From Amphiura filiformis (lineage: Eukaryota; Echinodermata; Ophiuroidea; Amphilepidida; Amphiuridae): a DNA stretch of 64,000 nucleotides. A model generated the notes under the pieces. It was not told the DNA's origin. It made no database searches and was given only the letters and a program-made list of their open reading frames with translations. The translations under genes and the position numbers were made by a program. Position 1 is the first letter of the stretch, and every line of letters starts with the position of its first letter. Below, piece by piece: positions 17,431-30,365 of the stretch. The stretch lies in the NCBI RefSeq assembly GCF_039555335.1, contig NC_092631.1, positions 3,038,001-3,102,000 of the forward strand, read 5' to 3'.

Positions 17431-20283
17431 CTTTTATCATAATGTGCCGTCTATTTTCCCTTGGAATGCTATTTTTCTTCTGAATTATGGTTCCTTATAA
17501 TTATACCCTTAGACTTCTGAAAATAGCATTTAGGGCCTATGAAGAAAATAATTAATACCTTCTGCGGAATATGTTAATAACATCTTTTCGTATATATTTT
17601 TTTTCTTTAACTTTAATGAATTTGTTTTTACGATTATTATTTGACTATAGCAAATACGGCGGGTTTATATAAGACAAATGGTACTTTCTTGCGTATACTG
17701 AATCGTCGGGTTTTTTTTAATACCGTACCAACCATGTTTTGCATTTTTGGAACGTTACCGTATTATTTTCGTGATTTTTTGCTTGCTATCTTCTGAAGAA
17801 AGCATTTAGGGCCTACGAAGAAAATAATTAGTACCTCTAGCGTAATCTGTTAAAAACCTCTTTTTGTATTTAAACTTTTTTCTTTATCTTCAATGATTTT
17901 TCTTATGATTATTATTTTGACTATCTACTGAAGATAGCAATTACGTCGGGTTTATATAAGACAAAAGGTACTTCTTGCGTATACTGAATCATCATTTTTT
18001 TTAAATACCAGCCATGTTTTGCATTTGTTTTTCTTATTTTTTCCCTTCATGTTCCTGATAATCTCTGCTATATATGTGTCGTTTTAAATTTTGGTCAGCT
18101 TCGTAATTTTAACATTTCTTTATAGCTTTGATAACTGCAGGTTATAGGCCCTGTTGCCTATTTTTTTTCTAAGCCAGCGGTCAATTCGTATTGCCGTTTG
18201 CGCCGTACTTATAATCATCATGTACAACGCGTGTTGTTGGAATGTTTTTGGAATAGGCCTATTATTAGTTTTCATGTTTTTTGCTTGTTATCTTCTGAAG
18301 ATAGCATTTAGAGCCTATATGAAGAAAACAATTAATACCTCCAGCGCAATCTGTTAAAAACATCTTTGTTATGTTTTTCCTTCATGTTCCTGATAATCTC
18401 TGCTATAAAGTGCCGTTCTAAAGGTTGGTCAACTTCGTCATTTTAACATTTCTTTATAGCATTGCATTCGGCCTATTCGTATTGCCGTTTTGCGCCGTAC
18501 TGAATCATCATCTGCAACGCGTGTTAGGCAATGTTTTTTGGAACGTTATTATTGTTCATGATTTTTGCTTGCTATCTTCTGAAGATAGCATTTAGGGCCT
18601 ACGAATGAAATAATTAACACCCCAGCGGAATCTGTTATAAACATCTTTCCGTATATATATATATTTTTCATTATCTTTAATATTTTTTTATGATTATTAT
18701 TATGACTATCTACTGAAGATATCAATTACGAAGGGTTTATACAAATGCGTGCTGAATCATCATTGTTTCTCTCCTTTAAAAATACCAGCCATGTTTTGCA
18801 GTTTTGTATTTCCTTCATGTTCCTGATAATCTCTGATACATAAGTGCCGTTTTAAAATTCATTTCTTTATTGCTTTGCATTCTGCCTATTGCCTATTTTA
18901 TTCTAAGCCGTTTTGCGCTGTACTGAATCATCATCTACAACGCGTGTTAAAAATGTTTTTGGAACATATATTTTCTCATGTTTTTTGCTTGCTATCTTCT
19001 AAAGATAACATTTAGGTCCTACGAAGAAAATAATTAATACTTCTGCGGAATCTGTTAAAAACATCATTTCATATATATATATTTCTTGAATGATTTTTTA
19101 TATGATTATTATTTTGACTATCTACTGAAGATATCAATTACGCCGGGTTTATATCAGACAAAAAGTAATTCTTGCGTACTGAATCATCATTTTCTTTTTA
19201 CTGCCAGTCATGTTTTGCATTCTTCTTTTTCCTTCGTGTTCCTGATAATCTCTGCTATATAAATGCCGTTTTAAATTTTGGCCAGCTTCGTAATTTTAAC
19301 ATTTCTTCTTTATTGCTTTGCATTCGGCATATTGCCTATTTTTTTTTCTTTTCGCTCGGTCAATTCGTATTGCCGTTTTGCGCCGTACTGAATCATCTAC
19401 AACGCGTTAGGGAATGTTTTTTGGAACATTAGTATTATTCATGTTATTTGCTTGCTATCTTCTGAAGATAGCATTTAGGGCCTACGAAGAAAATAATTAA
19501 CATCTCCAGCGGAATCTGTTATAAACATCTTTCCGTATATTATTTTCTTTTTCTTTCATGATTTTTTATGATTATTATTTTGACTATCTACTGAAGATAG
19601 CAATTACGGCGGGTTTCTAAGAAAAAAGCTAATTTCTTGCGTACTGAATCATCATTTAGGGGTTCATTCATATATTTTCATGACTAAACGAGTGTTTATG
19701 CCCGAGGGCTTTAGCCCGAGGGCATAAACAACGTTTAGTCATGAAAATATATGAATGAACCCCGTTCATACATACGCAACATTCTGCTTGCTGTTTGTTA
19801 TTTCCCTCCAAAACTAAAAATACCATCATTTTAAACTAAAAACTACCAGTACCTTATCATTTAACAGTTTCTCCATCGCTAATTGTAAGAAAACGTTTTC
19901 TTGCTCAGTCCATCGTGCTTGGACGCGCGCGAACATCGCGTACATCACTCGCGCTTTGCGTAAATAGCTCGCGAACATAGACGCGTAATCCTACTCGCGA
20001 GCGTCCATCAGTTCTCGCGCGGCTTGTTTATGACCGGAACGCCGGGCATAAACGTTGTTTATGCCCGCCTTTCGACCAATCACGCATGCTGTTATATAGC
20101 GAGTATGTATGAATGTTTGTTTTTTGTTTTTTTAAAAGCAGCCGTGTTTTGCATTTTTGTTTCCTTTTTTTTCCTTCATGGTCCTGATAATCTCTGCTAT
20201 ATTAGTGCCGTTTTAAATTTTGGTCAGCTTCGTCATTTTCTCATTTCTTTATAAAATTTGTATTCGGCCTATAGCCTATTTTT
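17430..20283. repeat. Satellite-like block, ~420-500-bp units
   Basis: Units share GCTATCTTCTGAAGATAGC (a near-palindrome), TTTAGGGCCTACGAAGAAAA, TACTGAATCATCAT, GTTCCTGATAATCTCTGC and ATTCGTATTGCCGTTTTGC. The landmark GAAGATAGCATTTAGGG recurs at about 17520, 17795, 18295, 18580, 18996 and 19460. Intervals of 416-500 bp alternate with shortened ones near 280 bp. Interrupted at 19659-20113 by an insertion. A second block lies at 57590-60150. Confidence 0.8.
19659..20113. mobile_element. Insertion in the satellite, beginning with a 105-bp palindrome
   Basis: The matching unit at 57938 reads straight from AATCATCATT into GTTTGTTTTTTG, while here about 455 bp intervene, so 57938 is the empty site. 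The left 105 bp (19659-19763) is a near-perfect inverted repeat from GGGGTTCATTCATATATT to its complement. The rest has ends GTTCATACATAC and GTATGTATGAA, a CpG-rich stretch (19910-20030), and a second palindrome GGGCATAAACGTTGTTTATG at about 20043. Confidence 0.65.
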
Positions 20284-20308
20284 GTGTCAGTTCCTGCAGA
20301 ACTGACAC
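20284..20308. repeat. 25-bp palindrome
   Basis: GTGTCAGTTCCTGCAGAACT followed by GACAC is a perfect hairpin, immediately after the satellite block ends. Confidence 0.7.
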
Positions 20309-20761
20309 CTTTAGTACAGGTTTGACGATCACGTGACAATTCGAATCATCATATCGAAATATCACGTGGGTAAAAATATCAATATTGATATCAATACTAT
20401 TCGTCAATTCAGCCCCAAACCAATTCGCCCACATGCTAATTCGAACCCTGTATATTGATGTAGGCCTACAAAAAAAGTTGGCCAAATTTAACTATTTCGT
20501 GATTTTCTCCATAACCGTTGTTCTTACACCAAATCTGTATATTTAGATGCCTTGATGTCTTGCATTCGGTCACAAACCAATTCGTTGTACTTTGTGCACT
20601 TAACCCTCTATCTTTTAAACCAAATATCCTAAAGAGTCGTGTGATATGTCGAACTTTTCCTCAGGTCATAAAGATGAACAAATAAAAATTCCTTTAAAAG
20701 GAATAGGGTGGGCAAATGAAAAATTGTCAAGAGAAATGAAAGAATGAGTAAGTCAAGTTCA

Positions 20762-20907
20762 CAATTAAAAACAGGGAAAATGTGACACAACATCGATTTC
20801 CAATAGGGGAATAACACAAAACGTATAAACAAAGTTAAAAGAGTTTTTAACTTTATACGTTTGTTATTCCCCATTGGAAGGTTGTGTCATATTTTCCTGA
20901 TTTTAAT
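20762..20907. repeat. 146-bp foldback hairpin
   Basis: Arms of about 65 nt (AACAGGGAAAATGTGACACA and complement; CCAATAGGGGAATAACA and complement) around a 7-nt loop at about 20837. The element type is unknown. Confidence 0.65.
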
Positions 20908-23262
20908 CTGATCTATTGCTTATCCTTTGTTCTCTGCTGGTCAGTTGGAACAGATTTTCCCTGTTTTTATATTAACCCTTCACATCATAACACAAGACGT
21001 TTTATGTTAACATTTTATATAAAACATGGTTATAAAACTTTTGTAGATAATAGTTATTTAAAACCTAGATTTTTTTTTTATCATCAGATAGAAAGACTTC
21101 TGCTCATCTTCTCTGGTGAGACAACAGGACTGGGGTATCTTTCCATATCAAAGTTTAAAAATCTGTCATATCAATTTCCTCAATATGTTGTATTGCAACT
21201 TATGAGGGGAAATGTTTGATTTTACAATATTTCGATATTATTTTTTAACTTTTGTAACTTTATTATGATTAACATAACTGTATTTCAAAGCGTCAAACTA
21301 TATCATTATTTTGTCCCAACAAAAATAATCCAGGGAATAAAATATTCATTCATATGTTTATTTATTTTATTCAACCTGGGCCATTTCTACTGGTGCACAT
21401 GCATTCTAATAATTTGTCTATCCTTATACAAGCATCACCAAGCACTATTTGTCACAAGATTTGAAAAGTAAATAGCCTATGTACACACTGAACACAATGC
21501 ACATACAAGCTGTATTAAGTAGGCCCTACATGCCGAAGCTATCAGTATAAAATGATATATATGACCTTCACGATGCTATTAATTTAGCCCAAAGATTAGG
21601 AAAACTAGCAAAACTGGTGAACTGGTACTGTTCAAATAAAAACATCTGCAAATCTTGCTGCAATTTCCAAATAGTATTTCTATTACTTAAATAATTATTT
21701 TTGTTATTTCTTTTAATACAAGCACATTACTGCCTATGACGACTTTATCGTATTACTTACATATCAAAATCAAGTAATAATTACAAAACTCGCCGTAAAC
21801 TATCACCTCTGTGGGTGTTTGGGATATAACCGGCACGAATATTTTCTCAACACTGCGGCATGTGAAAAAGTAGGTCAATAGTCAGAGAATACAGGGTCGC
21901 ACGCCGCACCCACCCAAAAAAGTCAGCGTTCGCGTATCTGTACGTAGCGGGGTACGTAGCCGCAGTTATTGTGGCCCTCACAACACGGGCTTCCGGTGAG
22001 CTGCCGGTCCTAGGAAATGGAATATTACTGATAAATATATAAAGATGGCAAAATCAGTAAACCAGTTTAAGTTACAAATAAAGAAAAGTCTAAGAAAAAA
22101 TTACATCTAATAGTTAGGCATTATTTAATGACCTCACCCATCCCCACCCATCTCCACCCCAACTATCAATTTCTTCTGTGAACTGTGGAATGTCTAGATA
22201 TGAAATGTTATAAATATTTATATTGCTTCTTTCTTTGCATGTTCTTCTCCTCTTTCTTTTATTTGTTAGCTTTGTGTAATTGTATGTTGTAACTAAGGCA
22301 GTGTAAGGGGTGCTCGCTTCAGGCCTTTTGAGCATCTCCTCATTCAAATGTTGTGTCTTTTATATATATTTTGTATGTCGATTTCCGGGGTCGATTTGTA
22401 TGAAAATAAAATGATGATGTATGATGATGATGATGATGTACATCATTTCCTACAGAGTCGTGAGATATGTCAAACTTTTCCCTTAGTCATAAGGAACAAA
22501 AAAAAAAAGTCAGTGGTCGCATATCTGTAGGATCATTGGTCAATAAGATATAGTCACTTTTTAAATTTTTAACCAAATATCTTAGAGAGTCGTGCCATAT
22601 GTCAAAAAGGAACAGAAAAGTCAGTGGTCGCATATCTGTAGGATCATCGGTTAATGAGATATAGTCACTTTTTTGTACGTTGTGCACTTAACCCCCTTGT
22701 TTTTTACTTCTGGGTATGATTTTTCATTTTAAAGCTTATGATATATTTTCTAAACACGAAATAAAACAAAATTGACCGCCAGCCGACTTTACAGCTGTTT
22801 CGTGATGGACGGTCACATATATTCATTAACATATTAAATCGTTTATCCCTTTTGGTCAATATCGAATTGGTTTGTGGCTGACTTAGCTTGGGGCCAATGC
22901 ATGAATTGGCATATGGCCAAGTCAACTGTGGACGAATTGGTTTGGGCCGAATCGACCTGATACCAAAAAAATGCCGAAAAGTTACGTACTTTTACAAGGC
23001 AAAAAGCAACTTTTCTAGGCATTGTTGACATGGTGCCCCCGCTAAAGAAAGTTTCCTACTATAAAGACCTAACTTTTGAGATGGTTTGTACGGTTTGAAG
23101 GTGCAAAATTAACAATAAGCTTAAAATAGGCGCCGTTACCGCCGGGTCATCATCAACAATTTTGACAGATGACGTCATCAGACGCAATCTCTGTCTTGAT
23201 AATATCGACATGGACTTAATAATGTAGAGCACGTAATGTGATGGACTGGAAACTTCACGCAT
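20908..23262. other. Intergenic with a local duplication, no gene recognised
   Basis: Mostly unassigned. Near 22450-22680 a segment with GTCAGTGGTCGCATATCTGT and AGAGTCGTG is present twice (about 120 bp apart) and is related to 20620-20660. A GATGAT microsatellite is at 22405-22445. The CpG-rich patch at 21880-22010 shows no recognisable gene. Confidence 0.45.
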
Positions 23263-25180
23263 CGATCTGTATGGGCGGCCACATGGGTCAAAAAGGGTCT
23301 AAGACTAGGAAAGGGGTGTAAAATCCAAAAAGGGGTCTAAAACTCAGAAAGGGTCTTAATCCAGAAAGGTGTAAATTCAAAAGTGGTCTAAAACGCAGAA
23401 AGGGTCTATACACATCAGAAAGGGGTCTAAAATCAGAAATGGGTGTTAACCCAAAAAGGGTCTAAGACTAAGAAAGGGTGTAAAATCCAAAAAGGGTCTA
23501 AAACTCAGAAAGGGTCTTAATCCAGAAAGGGTGTAAATTCCAAAAGTGGTCTAAAACGCAGAAAGGGGTCTATACACATCAGAATGGGGTCAAAAATCAG
23601 AAAGGGGTGTTAACCCAAAAAGGGGTCTAAGACTAAGAAAGGGGTGTAAAATCCAAAAAGGGGTCTAAGACTCAGAAAGGGGTCTAAACCCAGAAAGGGG
23701 TGTAAAATCCAAAAACTGGTCTAAAACTCAGAAAGGGGTCTAAACCCAGAAAGGGATGTAAAATAAGAAAAGGGGTCTAAAACTCAGAAAGGGGTCTAAA
23801 CCCAGAAAGGGATGTAAACTAAGAAAAGGGGTCTATAACTAGGAAAGGTGGCTAAAAACAGAAAGGGGTCTAAACACAGAAAGGGGTGTAAAATAAGAAA
23901 AGGGGTCTAAAACTCAGAAAGGGGTCTAAACCCAGAAAGGGATGTAAACTAAGAAAAGGGGTCTATAACTCGGAAAGGTGGCTAAAAACAGAAAGGCGTC
24001 TAAACACAGAAAGGGGTGTAAAATAAGAAAAGGGGTCTAAAACTCAGAAAAGGGTCTAAACACAGAAAGGATGTAAAATAAGAAACGGGGTTTAAAACTC
24101 AGAAAGGGGTCTAAACACAGAAAGGATGTAAAATAAGAAAAGTGGTCTAAAACTCAGAAAGGGGTCTAAACCCAGAAAGGGATGTAAACTAAGAAAAGGG
24201 GTCTATAACTCGGAAAGGTGGCTAAAAACAGAAAGGGGTCTAAACACAGAAAGAGGTGTAAAATAAGAAAAGGGGGCTAAAACTCAGAAAGGGGTCTAAA
24301 CACAGAGAGGATGTAAAATAAGAAAAGGGGTCTAAACTCAGAAAGGGGTCTAAACACAGAAAGGATGTAAAATAAGAAAAGGGGTCTAAAACTCAGAAAG
24401 GGGTCTAAACCCAGAAAGGGATGTAAACTAAAAAAAGGGGTCTATAACTCGGAAAGATGGCTAAAACAGAAAGGGGTCTAATCACAGAAAGGGATGTAAA
24501 ATAAGAAAAGGGTCTATAACTCAGAAAGGGGCTAAAAACAGAAAGGGGTGTAAAAAAGAAGAAAATGGGTCTAAAACTTAGAAAGGGGTCTAAACATAGA
24601 AAGGATTTAAACTAAGAAAAGGGGTCTATAAATCAGAAACGGGGCTAAAAACAGAAAGGGATGTAAAAGAAGAAAAGGGTCTAAAACTTAGAAAGGGTCT
24701 AAACACAGAAAGGGATTTAAACTAAGAAAAGGGATCTAAAACTCAGTAAGGGGTCTAAACACAGAAAGGGAAGTAAAAGAAGAAAATGAGTCTAAAACTT
24801 AGAAAGGGGTCTAAACACAGAAAGGGATTTAAACTAAGAAAAGGGATCTAAAACTCAGAAAGGGGTCTAAACACAGAAAGGGATGTAAATTCCAAAAAGT
24901 GTCTAAAATTCAGAAAGGGATCTAAACACAGAAAGGGTGTAAATTTCCATAATGACTCTAGAACTCGGAAAGGGGTCTAAACGCAGTAACGGGATGTAAA
25001 ACCGGCCGAGAAAGGTGTGCGTCGAATCGGTGTATAAAAATTCAGAAACGGGTGCAAAACCCTAAAAGGGGTCTAAAGCTGAAAATGTGGGTATAATCGG
25101 AGTATACATGTAAAAACTCAGAAGGGGTCTAAAACTGCGATAGGGCTCTCAAACTGCGATAGGGGTCTAGACAAGAGAAC
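23263..25180. repeat. 1.9-kb degenerate minisatellite, AGAAAGGGGTCTAAA units
   Basis: About 90 units of roughly 20 bp, organised into higher-order ~60-bp groups ending ACTCAG, ACACAG, or TGTAAAATAAG. It begins with the unique flank GATCTGTATGGGCGGCCACA. The array is full of TAA stops on this strand and is not coding. The inverted relative is at 48815-50130. Confidence 0.9.
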
Positions 25181-25663
25181 TTAAACTATGAGAGACGACA
25201 CTCAAAAATACTGAGTTAGGCTAAATCCTCCAGTCTTGAATACTACGGCATGTTTAGCCGCCATATTAGATATTTGGCGAGTGAGAGGCCGAGGGACTCA
25301 GGCTAAATACTGAGTCACACTGCTGTCAGCGTAAACAGTTTGTGATCCCAAACAAACAAGCAAATTATAGAATTCCTGAGCATGAGCAACGTAGTATCCG
25401 TCTATCTATCATATCTTTTTTTTAGCTATAAATGTTATTTGCTTATGTACTTAGTAAACAAAAGCAATGGATTAAAAAGATCGCCAGCCTTCTACGCTAT
25501 ATCATGACATTATTGCCTATGTCATTTTTTGTAATTTTGAGAACAAAGAACAAAAATGTGGTTTCAAGCATGCATCAGTTACGTCATCACCCTAATTATT
25601 TCGGATTATTCCCTTTCATTTGTATCATTATCATTTGTTCCTGTGCAAAGATTGGTGAATAAA

Positions 25664-25915
25664 TGTGATGCGATCAAGCAAAATCAGTCGGAACTCGGCA
25701 ATAATAAATTTTCAGTTTCCTATAGGATTGTAAAAAGTATTTATAAAGCTGGATTTTGCAGAAAATCCCATTGAAATTTAACAACCAGTTCCAAAGATAT
25801 GAGCAATTAAAGAGTTTCCAAAACAATAGGAAACAAAAGAAAAATTTCCTTTGTTTGACTATATCTCAAAATCAATATTTCCGAGTTCCGACTGATTTGG
25901 CTTGATCGCATCACA
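25664..25915. mobile_element. Mariner-like MITE, first of a tandem pair
   Basis: 252 bp. The ends TGTGATGCGATCAAGC and GCTTGATCGCATCACA, with inner CAGTCGGAACTCGG, are inverted repeats. TA separates it from the next copy. The long minus-strand open frame 25807-26307 crosses both copies and is a repeat artefact. Confidence 0.75.
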
Positions 25916-25917
25916 TA

Positions 25918-26170
25918 TGTGATGCGATCAAGCAAAATCAGTCGGAACTCGACAATAAACATTTTTAACTTTCTTATAGGATGGTAAAAAGCATTTCCAA
26001 AGCTGGATTTTGCAGAAAACTCCACTGAAATTGAACAACCAGTTCCATAGATATTAGCAATTAAAGAGTTTCCAAAACAAGAGGAAACAAAAGGAAATAT
26101 TTTCTTTGTGTGGCTATATCTCAAAATCAATATTTCCGAGTTCCGACTGATTTTGCTTGATCGCATCACA
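25918..26170. mobile_element. Mariner-like MITE, second of a tandem pair
   Basis: 253 bp, about 85-90% like the preceding copy by eye, same orientation. The two copies share a single TA at 25916-25917. Confidence 0.75.
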
Positions 26171-26334
26171 AATATGTTTAAATGCATGCTTGAACCATAT
26201 TTTGTACTATTAAGCAATTCGCGTAGCAGGCTGACGAAATGTATGAGCACCGTCGTACTTTCAAGTTTACAAAAAAAAAAAAAAAATATGAAAATAAATA
26301 AATACATGATTAAATGAATAAAACAGACAAATAA

Positions 26335-26575
26335 TAAATAAAATAAATAAATAAATAAATAAATACAAATAATTAATTAATTAATTATTAATTAAAGAAA
26401 GAAAGAAAGAAAGCAATAAAGAAATAAAGAAAAAGAAAAGAAAAAAGAAGGAAAGAAAGAAAAAGAAAAAGGAAAAAAGAAAAAAAAAAGGAAAAAAAGG
26501 AAAAAAGAAACAAAGAAAGGAAAGAAAGAAGAGAAAAAGAAGTAAATAAATAAATAAATAAATAAGTAAGTAAAT
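26335..26575. repeat. AAAT and GAAA microsatellite tract
   Basis: (AAAT)n at 26335-26370, then about 150 bp of nearly pure purine (GAAA-type), then (AAAT)n again. No coding meaning. Confidence 0.9.
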
Positions 26576-27119
26576 AACCATGTATTAAGAAGGGCTCATT
26601 GTTTTTAGTCCCTTATTTTATTGTTTCCAATTTTTGACAAATTACCAACATTTTGGAACATCTGTCAAATTTTTGGAGTGGGTGTGTTGGGGTGGGTGGG
26701 TTTGGTTTGTCGTTTTTCTTTACAACTTCTGTGTACAATTAATTATATGTTGTTTTCTTATGAATAATGAATCCACTTCATGTTTTGTGCTTCTTGCCTT
26801 GTGCATTCTCTTTACTGGACACAGATCATCTCCAATCTCCATGTATTTTTATTTTTATAACTTCCATGATGTGTGATTTGATTGTATGAACAGTAGTTGA
26901 CTGGTGGTTATTATCTTTGTACCAGAGGATGTAAGTTTTCGGGAAATCTCCTGGGTTTGTTTTGGCTTGGTTCTATCTCCGGGCATTTTCATGCTTTTCA
27001 CAGGAGTTTTTTCGTGGCTTATATCTTTGTAATGTGTCTTTTCCCCCACCAGTCAACATTTTCATGTTTATAGTGTTAGTGACGTAAAAATCCGGATATG
27101 CCTATAGGCCCGGGCTATT

Positions 27120-27345
27120 AAAAAAGCAAGTTTCTGGGATAAATATTTTTTCTGTGATAAATATTTTTTTCTTGGAAAAGTTTTTTTTTCTGGGATAATT
27201 TTTTTCTGGGATAAATGTTTTTTCTGGGAAAACTATTTTTGTGGGATAAATATTTTTTCTAGGATAAATATTTTTTTTTGGGTTAATTATTTTTTGTGGG
27301 ATAAATTTTTTTCTGTGAATTTTTTTTTCTGGGAAAATATTGGCC
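27120..27345. repeat. Decayed ~20-bp minisatellite
   Basis: Roughly a dozen units of TTTTCTGGGATAAATATTTT type. The frame through it on the minus strand is an artefact. Confidence 0.8.
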
Positions 27346-27662
27346 CTCATGGTACACCGTATAATACCTCAAACGGGGTGAACATCCCGTTTGGCGATTT
27401 GCTGAACTGCACGTTCACCCGTTTCAGATACAAGCTAACACTAACAGGAAGGCCGCGCGCGACGTCATCCGAGATCATGAGAATAAAAAGTCGTTCATCA
27501 TATGCTACGACTGTGGAAACTGTCCAGAAACTGCAAGTTCGTGTTAATCCGTAGACCCTGGAAGATCCCGTCAATTTACGGGTCTTATCATTCAGACTGA
27601 ATCAGGTAGGACGTCTGTAGTAGGTAAGCTTAAAAGTACTTGTTACTTATCATGGTGTATAT

Positions 27663-28755
27663 TAGGTGGGCCAAAAAACACTTTTTTTCTCGGATCGACT
27701 TGGAACTCTCGGAGAATTTTACTGGGGTACATACTAGTATTGTGCTGAAATATCGGTAATATCGGAGCATGTTTCGCCCAGGCAGTAGATTTTCACAAAA
27801 TCCCTACTTTTTTGCTATTTCTTACTGTATAACTCTATATAGAGAAATCAGTAGAAACAATTTGGGGAAAGTAGGCATTCAGATGCCATCCTAACCAATA
27901 TTAAACACTTTAGGTAGTTTGTTTGGACCCTCTAGAACATCACCAAATAGCAAGCCGTCTCCAATTGGTTACCATTATTTTTGCTAAAGACATGCATGTA
28001 AATCAAATATTAATGATTTTTGAGTTGCTATATTAAGGGGTAGGGGTAGCATTATGGAGAATTTCCCCAGTTCTACTCAGTCAAATTTACCAAATGTGGT
28101 ATTATTGCATAGATATGAACTGCAGCATTGCCAAAAATAAATGCTATATGATTTTCGGTTATCCATGTTTTGACCAGAGGTCAAAAGGTCACACAGCCTT
28201 GAAAATTACTACAAATCAGGCGTCACATGACCCTTTAACCCCTGGTCATGTCAGAGCTGCTCTAAATTCATATCTCATGTATTGTTTGTACTTTTGCAGT
28301 TCATATCTACCCAACAAGACCAAGATTGTGAAATTTGACTCAGTAGAACTGGGGAAATGCTCCATAATGCTACCCCTACCCCTTAATTTAGCAACTCAAA
28401 TATCATCAATATTTAACTAAATACAGGTCTCTAGCAAAAAATAATGGTAACCAATTGGAGACTGCTTGCTATTTGGTGATGTTCTGGAAGGTCTAAACAA
28501 ACTACCAAAATTGTTTAATACTGGCTATGATGTCATCTCAATGCCTACTTTTCCCAGGTGGTTTCTACTGATTTCTCTATAGAGTTATACAGTAAGAAAT
28601 GGTGAATAAGTAGGGATTTTGTGAAAATCTACTGCCTGGGTAAAACATGCTCCAATCTTACATATATTGTAGCACAATAGTAGTATGTACCCTAGTAAAA
28701 TTCTCCAAGAGTTCCAAGTCGATCCGAGACAAAAGATGATTTTCGGCCCACCCTA
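27663..28755. mobile_element. 1.1-kb foldback hAT-like element, 8-bp target duplication GTGTATAT
   Basis: Two arms of about 480 bp are inverted copies (for example CGGATCGACTTGGAACTCT against AGAGTTCCAAGTCGATCCG, and CTCTATAGAGTTATACAGTA). The ends are TAGGTGGGCC and GGCCCACCCTA. GTGTATAT flanks both sides (27655-27662, 28756-28763). It contains no recognisable protein. Confidence 0.8.
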
Positions 28756-28789
28756 GTGTATATGTATGTGTGGTAGCCTGTAGCCTGTA

Positions 28790-29770
28790 GGATAGAGTCC
28801 GGGATAAAGTTTGCACGGGCCTATACATGTACAGATGCATGCGAGATGCAGATGTTATAATTATTATGCTAGGCAACGGGCTATACTAAAATGCAGGAAA
28901 CCTTTGACCGCGCTGCATTGTAAGGATACATCGATATTTACTGCATTGCATGCACTTGTCTCTGATTGGCTGCTAAGGCGATATGTTGTTGCTGAGTGGA
29001 AATTTATGAATGATCTGTGCGCCGTACGCGTTGTTAGCGCCGAATTTGCAACATCACGGTAGTCGCGCTCGTCAAAGGTTTGTAGTCCTGCCAGCAAGAC
29101 TTCAGTCTTTATCATAAACATAATGACATCTACGGACCTGAAGTCTTGCAGCGGTAGATAGGGATGCACTGTACATTTAAGAAATCCAAACTTCAAGCAT
29201 CAAGAAATATACCTTGTATTTGTCAGTTTTACCTCAGAGATGCTGTAGACCCTCTCTACACAGTGTAGAAACATCACAAGTAGAATGCTGCTCAATATGA
29301 TAAATCCAAATCATGAAAATCAAGACATTTTTCAGAGCAATATTTTGACCACTTTTGCACTAAGTAAATTACTCCCATGAAGATTGCAGGTTTTGCCAAC
29401 TCAGGAAATTTTGAATTCACCCAAAAGATGAGATCAATCACCTCAACTTTGTGAGTATAGACTAGTACAGTGGGATTAAAATCATCCAGGCACGCCCAAA
29501 CCCTGGTACAATGGGATTAAAATCATCAGTGCATGCCAATAGCCTACTGTCCTTGAGAGAGTTCCTCAGCTACATCCTTAGAGCCCAAAAGGAGCCCACA
29601 TATTGTGATGTTTCTTATTTGTGGAAAAGATAAGAATAGAGTGCACTGTAACTCTAGGTATGACGAGTTACAGTTACTGGAACTACAAAGGTTTGCTGCA
29701 TTTGACTATAGGCAAGCAGCTTTAGATTTCAAAGTTGCATCAAACTCAGTAGTCATGGACCAGGGCAGGC
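28790..29770. other. Intergenic, no gene recognised
   Basis: Contains a CCAAT-type word (TGATTGGCTG, 28962) and mixed CpG-containing sequence to 29080, which is atypical of the surroundings, but no splice-supported exon. A short direct repeat TACAATGGGATTAAAATCATC-like occurs twice near 29470 and 29512. Confidence 0.4.
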
Positions 29771-29805
29771 CATGGCCATGCCATGCCCTCACTCAGACAT
29801 GTTAG

Positions 29806-30365
29806 ACTTGTACCCGAGTCCAGCTTGTCCGAGTCCGAGCAGAGCCAAGTCCATTTGTATCCGAGTCCAAGCAAGTCCGAGTCCTTTTGTGTCCGAGTCC
29901 GGACTCGGAGTCCTAGTCCAGGGGTGCCGAGTCCGAGCCAAGTCTGAGTCCAACAAACATAAGGCCCTTCGCAGTTAATTATTAGTTTCCTGTTTACCGC
30001 CGTGCGTCCAAAATTGAAAATCTCAAAATAATTAATTATTTTATTTTTATTTCTAATTTTCTCCTTTAAAATAACGTTCAACTGCATGAACTTGCCATTT
30101 TCTGACTTTAATAATATCAACAATAATGATGAATAAACAAAGAGTGCAACTCTACCTTGACTTATTCATAAAATCAAATATTGTTGTGAAATAATTAAAT
30201 GCCCGCCCTAGTCAAAATGAGTTGCAGGTTGCTTGTAATAGTTCAAACTAAATAAAGAAAATAAAAGATAATTAATAATTAAGTCACCTAGTCCCTTTTT
30301 CAAAATCTTTAACAGGAAACTAATAATCAAGTGCGAAGGGCCTAAGATCCAGTCCGGACTCAAGT
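29806..30365. mobile_element. Foldback element with GTCCGAG-rich ends
   Basis: The segment AAGGCCCTTCGCAGTTAATT (about 29962) recurs inverted at about 30340 with ACTAATAAT. A GTCCGAGTCC-rich arm precedes it on the left and a short GTCCGGACTC arm ends it on the right. A further GTCCGAG-rich repeat is at 31523-31672. Confidence 0.55.

Noticed and set aside
23263..25180. Short regular repeats resembling a CRISPR array
   Set aside because: Units are degenerate and contiguous with no unique spacers, the genome is eukaryotic, and there are no cas genes. It is a minisatellite.
25807..26307. 166-codon minus-strand open frame
   Set aside because: It runs through both copies of a tandem MITE and the protein repeats accordingly; repeat artefact.
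27294..27554. 86-codon plus-strand frame with non-repetitive C-terminal half
   Set aside because: It starts inside a T-rich minisatellite, and no family or splice signal was found; left uncalled.
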